Source: Asterochloris sp. CNOR1 (Eukaryota; Chlorophyta; Trebouxiophyceae; Trebouxiales; Trebouxiaceae). From it: DNA of 64,000 bases. The notes below the pieces were generated by a model. That model was not told where the DNA came from. It was given only the letters and a program-made list of their open reading frames with translations, and ran no database searches. Position 1 is the stretch's first letter; each line of letters opens with the position of its first letter. Of this stretch, positions 57,461-64,000 are shown one piece after another. The stretch lies in assembly GCA_963969365.1 (NCBI GenBank), contig OZ017762.1:744001-808000 (forward strand), written 5' to 3'. A program made the position numbers and the translations under genes.

Positions 57461-57830
57461 CCAGACAAACAAAACATTGCAGCCTTAAGCCAAGCAGGCT
57501 ATGCCGTGTGCCTGTTCAAACAGCTCTCAAAGGTTCATGCCTGGCAATTCGATCTTCTTTGGAGAGGACTGGCTGTGTGGTGATCAGCCCCACTCCCCCT
57601 TTGCCCATGCTGGACAGTGATTCAGAAACCCAATGTCAATCGTCCCGCGAGAGGGTCCTGTACGCTCCAGGGGTTGCTCTTGCTCACCACAGTCATCCCT
57701 TCTCCCACAGCCTTCTGACATGTCCCGGTCAACATGTCGCTTGCCTTCTTGCTGGGCGCAGAATTAACAAAGGATCTGGCACGATTGTGGGCACATCAGG
57801 TGCCGGAGTGTCTCTCATCTGATCACATAA
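57461..57830. promoter_or_regulatory. Shared upstream region, CFAP65 / ATG3 (may contain a CFAP65 5' exon)
   Basis: The divergent CFAP65 and ATG3 genes are separated by at most about 370 bp. The segment includes TC-rich blocks (57586-57605, 57690-57715). A short first exon of CFAP65 is expected here but could not be placed. Confidence 0.35.
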
Positions 57831-60800
57831 ATGGATTCCATCAAGAACAGCATACACAAAGTCTACAAGGGTGCAGCAGAGCAGATCCTGCCAGTGAGGA
57901 GCCAGTCAGCCTTCAAGGAGCAAGGAGTGAGTGCCAGGGCAAACCCGCAAGCTGTGGTGGTGCAGCAAAAGCAAGATGCCTGAGACTCAATCTGACAATG
58001 CAGGTGCTTACTCCAGACGAGTTCGTGGCAGCAGGCAACCATCTTGTGCGGACCTGTCCAACATGGTCCTGGTGAGTGAGAGCCTGCCAGTCAGCATACC
58101 GCTCATGCGCATTTCTTGTCTCCTGAGCTGTGCACTGCCTGCAGGGAGGCCGGGGATGCTGGCAGCAAATGGTCATTTCTGCCAAAGGACAAGCAGTTCC
58201 TTATCACTCGCACAGGTCAGCCTGGGTAGCCGAAGCGGGCAGCACCAGTGCATGCAGGGAGCGCACTGCAGGTGCCCTCAGGCTTGATGCCAGGGCCCCT
58301 GCAGACAGCTTGGGGTCTTGTGAGAGAAATAACATGGCACATGCAGATTGTTCATCATGCAGAGCAGTCAACCATCTGCCGTCAATGCCGTGCAGCATTT
58401 CTCCGGCCCCAGTCACGTTGTTCCCTGGCACTGGCATGGCTCAGTCATCATCGAGCATTCACAGCTGTTGCAGCCTTCATGCATGTGAAAACAGAGCCTG
58501 CCGGACTTTGGAGAGCTTAAGCCAGGCACTGTGAAGTCATACATGCTCTTGAGCATTTCCATTCTGCCTTGCAGTCTCCTGTCACTGTGAAGGTGTTGAT
58601 GATGGGGCTTTGAACCGCACAGCCCTTTTCACTCTTGCTCTCAGGTCTGCCCATTCCACACATTGTGCAGTCCCCTGCCATCGGCGAGCAGCAGCAGTGG
58701 AGGGCTTCAGCCAGGCAGCAGAGCAGCTGCTGGAGACACAGGATGGAGAGGCAGAGAGCTGGGTTGCGCCTGAGGCTGATTCAGGGGCAGGGCCCAGTGA
58801 GCAGCCACCAGAGATTCCTGCAATTGATGATGAGGGCCCCAGCAGGTAAGGGCAGCCTGACACAGCGAGCTGAGATGCACCAGTAAAACTTGTAATTCAT
58901 CACAAGTCATGTCCCGAAAATCCCTGGACTTGATGATGAGCGCTCCAGCAGGTGTGTGGCCGGCCTCATGCAGCAAGCTGGGTGATCCTAGAATAGGAAT
59001 CATGGGCAGGGCCAGTAGGCAACACGATACCAGGCATTGATGACCAGCGCTTGGGCAGGTGGGAAGCTGGTTTCAAGCAGCCTGTAAGTCACTCTGCAAA
59101 GGTCCCCCAATCAGTAGGTCCCAGAGATCCCAGTCTGAACACCAACGACCTCACCATCAGATGAGCAGCTCAACCATGAACTGCATCACAGACTGACTTA
59201 TCGCGCTATGTGCAGCAAGCAAAGATTTCCTGATATTGGCAATGCACCAACAGCAGGGGTTTGGTACAGCAGCTGGTGGTGGCTGAGGATTGCCGAGTGT
59301 CATCATGCCACAGGCATCACTGCGCGCTGAACAGGGCATGCTGCCATGTCTCAGGCAAGCCCACAGCAGGTCAAACGCTACTGTCTTGACAGCACCAGCC
59401 TCTTTTCCCTCTGGCTGCTCTCATACAGCACGGGGCATGTGACCTGCCCTTGCCTTTTCCCTGCAGGACAGCACAGCAGCAAGAAGGCTCAACAGCAGCA
59501 CTTGCCGGCGGCAGCGATGAGGTTCCAGATATGGACGATGTGCCAGACATCGACGACCTCACCCTGGCTGAGGAGGATGACGAGGTCAGCACTGCTTTGC
59601 ATATGTTACTGTGAGGCATTGCGGCCAATCAGAGGTCTGCATTGGTGCCACCCAAGTGTATCTGTGGGCAAGCAGGCTGAGGCATGCCCACATCATTGCC
59701 GGTGACTGCCATATACCATTGCTCTGCAGTTCGCACATTGCAGCACCTTGTGCACTACAGCTCGGGCCGCAGTCAGGCAGGTTTGAACATATTGCCCATT
59801 TGCAAGGGATAGCACTGCCTGCAAGCTGCACTGCCGTCAAATGCAGGCTCCCGGAACAGCTCAGCTCTGTGAGCCATAACAACCACTTCCAGCCTGTCAG
59901 GCTGCCTGCAGGCAGTGTTGCTCGTCAAGTGCAGGCTGTGCAGTGACATGATGCAAGGGCAGCAGCCAGGATGAGCCCCCATGTCTGGCAGCAACCTGAC
60001 ATGTCCAGAGCTGCCTGCAGGCTGCCCTCCCGTCCATGTCGGGCCCGCGGCAGGGTCAGGATCCCACAGACTCCATATTGCGCACACGCACCTACGACCT
60101 GCTCATCTCATACGACAAGTATTATCAGGTGTGTTGATTTTGAGGTCTGCCTAAGCACAATGACTCACTCCAAGCCGTTGCCAATTACCTGCTCACAGCA
60201 GATCCATGCCGTCCCCGTGGCTGCCACAAGTTTTGGCCCCTGGAACAACCTGCCAAGAGATGCTGCTGCACAGTGAAGCAATCAAAGTATTCACCTGAAC
60301 AGTCTGAAAAATTTAGCTCTGCTGACCAGCTCTTTCTACTTTGGGATCACAGCAGCTCCCTGCTTGATTCAGCAGTGCAGACTCTGCTGTGCCTTATAAC
60401 CGCAGCCACCGGGGTGCCTTATTGCATCCCTGCAGGTGCCGCGTTTCTGGCTCGTAGGGTATGATGAAGACAGGCAGCCACTACCCGCCAGCAAGGTGCG
60501 CTGCATGGCAGGCATTGGTACACGATTATTCCTGTGTAGCCAGCCGGCGGCCACCTGTTGGCCACGAATTTGCGTGAGCAAACATGACGCCACATGCATT
60601 AGCTGGCCATCAGTCCCTGCAACAGAGTCAGGGCTTTGAGGCTGACCATAGGCCATGCTTCCTCGCTGGTGCCTTGAGATAAGTTCCTGATGCTGCCCAG
60701 CATGGGTCCTCAACGTGCTCAGCGTGCCAGCCTTGGACACTGGACAAGTCACTCGATCACAGCTTTGGCCAACTGTGGTGTGCTATGGCTTGGTGTGACA

Positions 60801-61707
60801 GGGCGTCATACAGGCCGAGGGGTTTGGGCTGAGATGCTGCAGGATGTTAGTGAGGGGCTTCTCTCTGAGGGAGTCGTAAGCCTCCACCAGTGCGCCCCCC
60901 ATGGAGTAGCAACCTCTTGAGCGCTTTTGTTTTGGACATGTCTTGCCTGCCGGGTTTTGGGAGGAGCATGCCTGCAAACCATCACTGTGCCCCACAACTG
61001 TTGCTGCTGACTCTGCAGATGAGGAGGGGTGCTAGCCATCAGCAGCCAGGTTTGGCAGCGCTGTGCCCGCACAGCAAGAGCAACCTCTTGGCAATTTTGC
61101 ATATCATTCAACCTTGCTGTGCAGGTTGTGGAGGGCGTCAGCAAGAGGGTTCAGCCTGTACATTGCCTTCTTTGAGGTCATTCAGCAAGCTTTCCTAAAG
61201 TGTATCTTGTGGTGCAGGTGCTCGAGGATGTGAGCGAGGAGCATGCTCGCAAGACCATCACTGTGGAGAAATTTCCCCACATGCCAATGATCACAGCGGC
61301 CTCCATCCACCCCTGCAAACATGCAGTCACCATGAAGAAGCTGTCCAGCATGATGGAGACTGACAGCCATCACATCACTGTTGACAGGTGGGGTCTGAGA
61401 ACCAGTGCACAACTTTGTGAGGCTACAGCAGGTCCTCTGCAAAGATCTCATCAAGCTGAGGCCATCTTTGAAGATGGGACCTTAGGGCGCAGGCCTTTGC
61501 AATGCATGCTGATTCCATGGCCAGATACAATGACCGGGTCCAGTCAGCTCAAGTTACTGCAGCATTTGTACATAAGGCTCCACCCTTGACGGGCAGCTGC
61601 TGACAATGCTGCTTGCTACCTGCAGGTATCTCATCCTCTTCCTGAAGTTCATTGCCTCAGTGGTGCCTACCATTGAGTACGACTACACAATGGCAGCAGG
61701 TCTCTGA
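57831..61707 (+). CDS. ATG3: Autophagy-related protein 3, E2-like enzyme for ATG8 lipidation
   Basis: ATG3 takes ATG8 from ATG7 and transfers it to phosphatidylethanolamine on the growing phagophore. Nine exons give 315 residues with exact phases: 57831-57926, 58004-58071, 58145-58215, 58671-58845, 59467-59584, 60021-60128, 60436-60495, 61218-61387 and 61626-61707 (TGA). Sequence order matches plant ATG3: an amphipathic N-terminal helix (MDSIKNSIHKVYKGAAEQI), SAFKEQGVLTPDEFVAAG, CPTWSWE, LPKDKQFLITRTVPC, an acidic flexible loop (VPDMDDVPDIDDLTLAEEDD), ILRTRTYDLLISYDKYYQ, PRFWLVGYDED, DVSEEHARKTITVE, the catalytic Cys in IHPCKHAVTMKK, and the C-terminal YLILFLKFIASVVPTIEYDY. Length is close to plant ATG3. 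The intron before exon 8 (722 bp) contains decayed pieces of that exon. Confidence 0.96.
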
Positions 61708-62061
61708 CCCCTTTGACAGGGTGTTCAGCCTTTACAAGAAAACAAATTTGATGTGACAGTAGAGAGCCAGATGTTGAGCTGTGCTGTGTGACCAATTTGA
61801 AGCTGTTGTGTCCTCAAGTATCTACCTGCACAGCTGTATGCCAACAACAAACAGCATTCTTTTGAGCTGGAAAAGCAGTGCTTTTGTGTGTGGGAGGTTG
61901 TTGCCATGTGTCAGGCAGGCTCAGCCTCGCTTGGGGAGGCCTGCAGGATCCCGCTCGTGAGGTGTCGAGCAGAACAACTGTCACTGAGGCTGCCAGACCA
62001 GCTTCTAGCGGGCTGCTTGCCCTTTGCACTGATGGTTCATCACCCACAACAAAGCTGATAA
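61708..62061. other. Region between ATG3 and the next gene
   Basis: This should hold the ATG3 3' UTR. A stop-free plus frame from 61878 runs into the next gene's first exon, so its true start could lie in here rather than at 62062. No TGTAA signal was seen. Confidence 0.4.
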
Positions 62062-63910
62062 TGGATGCTGCCTCACCCAGTCATAAGGGCCATCTGGCCC
62101 CCACGAGCAGCCACCTGTCGGACTCTAATATCCTGAAAAGCCTGTTTGCTGTGCACCTGAAACTTTTGTCAGTGCCATGGCATGCTGTGCTCTGGTGGAT
62201 GAACAAGACAGCAGTACTGCTGGTACGGTCGCTGGAGGCCTGTGGCGCAGCCCCAGACATAGTGGAGAATAGCAAGCGCAAGGTGGGTGCAGCCTGTCCT
62301 CACATCTGTGTCTGCACGCCTTCATATCGAACCTTCATTCTCTTAGTAGCAATCAGTAGCCCAGGACAGGAAGAGGCACGGCCGTCAGCACTGCAAAACG
62401 GGCAGCACCAGAGTGCTGTCTGGTGCAAAGCGGTGCCTGCTGTTCTCCCAACTGATTTCTACCAACAGAGAAGCCTGTTGGCCAGCTGCAGCCCAGACAT
62501 GCCAGGCGGAAGCAACATGCCCTCCAGAACAGCCCAGCTCTGAACCTGGGACAAGCGGCCTGCAGGTCTGGCCGAGGCCGCTGCAGCAGGCTTTGGTTGC
62601 TACTCTGCAGGGCGAGTAGCCTCAGCAGCGAAAGTGCCGCAGCGTCACAACAGCCTGCTGCCTGACCTGCAGGGCCAGCACTCTCAGGAGCAATTGCCTG
62701 GACCCTGGAACCACATGGGGCCACCCTGCCAAGAGTTGCCAACCACCAGATCGTCCCGTTAGCCTAGTGCTTCTTGCCTTGCAGGGCGAGCAGTCTCAGG
62801 AGCAGGTGCTGGGCTGGATGAAGCGGGAGATGGTTGCCAAAGCCAATGAGATCAAAGTGAGCTCCTACTACCGGGCACACTCAGCACTTGCTCACCTGTT
62901 GTCTTGAGCACCTGGTATGCACCTCTGTTGTTGAGAACCAAGCAGCATCCATCTCCACCACTGACTGCCCGGAATAAGACAATTGCCTGTGCAGCCAGGA
63001 GAGCGTTCTGCAGCAGACTCTCCAGCATGGTTGCTTGCTGGACCGTGGCTGTACCACAAATCCTACTCTGCAGGCCATGAGCAGCTCTGTCTGTCACATT
63101 GCTGCATGCTCTGCATGCACCAAAACCTGGGATGCTTGACCTGCCCATATCTGATGCAGCAGCCCTTGAAAGGTCTGTCTCTCATCCGCTTGTTTCCTGC
63201 AGAGGCTGACAGACAATTTAGAGACATGCCAGGCAGCGAAGCGCAGGGCGATTGTGAAATTGCAGCGGGTGAGCAAGTCTCTCTTTGCCAGCTATGTTTT
63301 TGTCAGGTCCCTGAGCAGGAAACTGCAGCACTTGTGAACAGATGTGTCAGGTGCATCTGTGCCAGTATTGCACTGCGTCATGAGCTGGCTCAAAGTTCCC
63401 ATATGGCAGAGCCCAGTGCGCACAAGCCAATTAGTCATGAGGTTGCCCACTCCCAGCATATCAGCTTCTGCATGTCCCCTGCTTGCAGCATGACCAGCAT
63501 CTAGCTGTGCGGACAAGCCGGGTTTCCCAGCTCGGCTGTTGATGCAGCTCTGTCCTCTGAGCCAGGCACAGGGCATGCGCGCTTTGCACGCCACACAGAC
63601 ACGGCAACAAAACACTTTGCAGGCGCCTCCTTGGTCAGACTGAACGTACCACTGCAGGAGCAGGACTGTGCCATCTGCAAAGCATATACCAAGGCAGCAA
63701 GCTGCCTTGCAGATGTCGCACACACCAACCCACCCCCCCCCCCCCCCCCCACCCAGGCGCTTCTGATGGAGCAGTGCCCTGCAGGCACGTGAGGACTGTG
63801 CTACTTTCAAGGCTGAGCTGCAGGAGGAGCAGAGCCTGCGCAAGGCAGGGCCTGCCCCCCACAGGCATGCTGGGGATGCTTCGACTCATCCTGCGCCCAG
63901 TCAGCCGCAG
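62062..63910 (+). CDS. Unidentified coiled-coil protein, 5' part, continues beyond the window
   Basis: Not recognised. Four exon candidates join in phase 0: 62062 to 62282 (MDAASPSHKGHLAPTSS..., ending DIVENSKRK before GTGGGT), 62785-62856 (GEQSQEQVLGWMKREM...NEIK), 63203-63268 (RLTDNLETCQAAKRRAIVKL) and 63785-63910 (AREDCATFKAELQEEQSLRK, then His/Pro-rich), with a GTAGGG donor at 63911. The charged heptad-like pattern across exons 2-4 suggests a coiled coil. The first exon and its start are the least certain. Two decayed copies of the start of exon 2 lie in the intron before it. Confidence 0.5.
63733..63750 (+). repeat. 18-nt poly-C run in an intron
   Basis: Eighteen C residues lie 35 bp upstream of the acceptor at 63784 and could act as a strong but unusual polypyrimidine tract. 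Confidence 0.85.
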
Positions 63911-64000
63911 GTAGGGCAGCTCAGGCCCGCACTTTTGATGTGGGTGTTGTGGCTTGGCAAGTAGAGAATGCCGCAGCCTTGCTTGGCGAGCAGGGTGAGC

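Noticed and set aside
57586-57720. Core promoter elements for CFAP65/ATG3
   Set aside because: Only TC-rich blocks are visible; no TATA box or initiator could be defended.

Overview
This is a window of nuclear DNA from a green alga, most likely a chlorophycean (Sphaeropleales or Chlamydomonadales). The base composition is GC-rich. Genes are cut into many short exons whose 3' splice sites are almost always (C/T)TGCAG. The gene set combines plant-lineage genes (an EREX-type PX-domain protein, a plant-type uracil phosphoribosyltransferase) with a flagellar gene (CFAP65). The species call is inference. No bacterial-style operons, CRISPR arrays or rRNA genes were seen.

Layout, left to right: 3' part of a THOC7 (THO complex) gene (+, 550-2328); a poorly resolved stretch (2.3-6.6 kb); a nearly intact EN/RT non-LTR retrotransposon (6.6-10.1 kb) with a tRNA-Cys-like SINE candidate directly behind it (10.1-10.5 kb); an EREX-like PX/coiled-coil gene (-, 18055-11018); uracil phosphoribosyltransferase (+, 18126-20263); an EEF1AKMT/METTL13-type methyltransferase (-, 23188-20492); COQ3 (+, 23368-26660); a giant-virus-style ankyrin array with two in-frame TGA codons (+, 27260-28315); a TDRD3/RMI1-like OB-fold gene (+, 29382-33263); PCID2/THP1 (-, 37593-33481); an unidentified gene (-, 44486-37884); CFAP65 (-, about 57.5-44.6 kb); ATG3 (+, 57831-61707); and the start of a coiled-coil gene running off the right edge (+). 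Exon structures for UPP, COQ3, ATG3 and large parts of PCID2, TDRD3-like and the methyltransferase were solved by hand: splice phases join exactly and the proteins line up with their families.

Genes tend to sit head to head with very short shared upstream regions (70 bp between EREX and UPP, 179 bp between the methyltransferase and COQ3, under about 0.4 kb between CFAP65 and ATG3), while introns are long. The main finding concerns those introns. In nearly every gene the intron next to an exon holds one to three decayed copies of that exon's edge, splice site included. Copies of an exon's 5' edge lie upstream of it and copies of its 3' edge lie downstream, spaced about 80-370 bp. I call them exon-edge echoes. 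They suggest that introns here grew by serial tandem duplication across splice junctions; some copies keep an open frame and a usable donor. A second pattern is four introns with a GC donor in the context AG|GCAAG, each forced by reading phase and protein homology.
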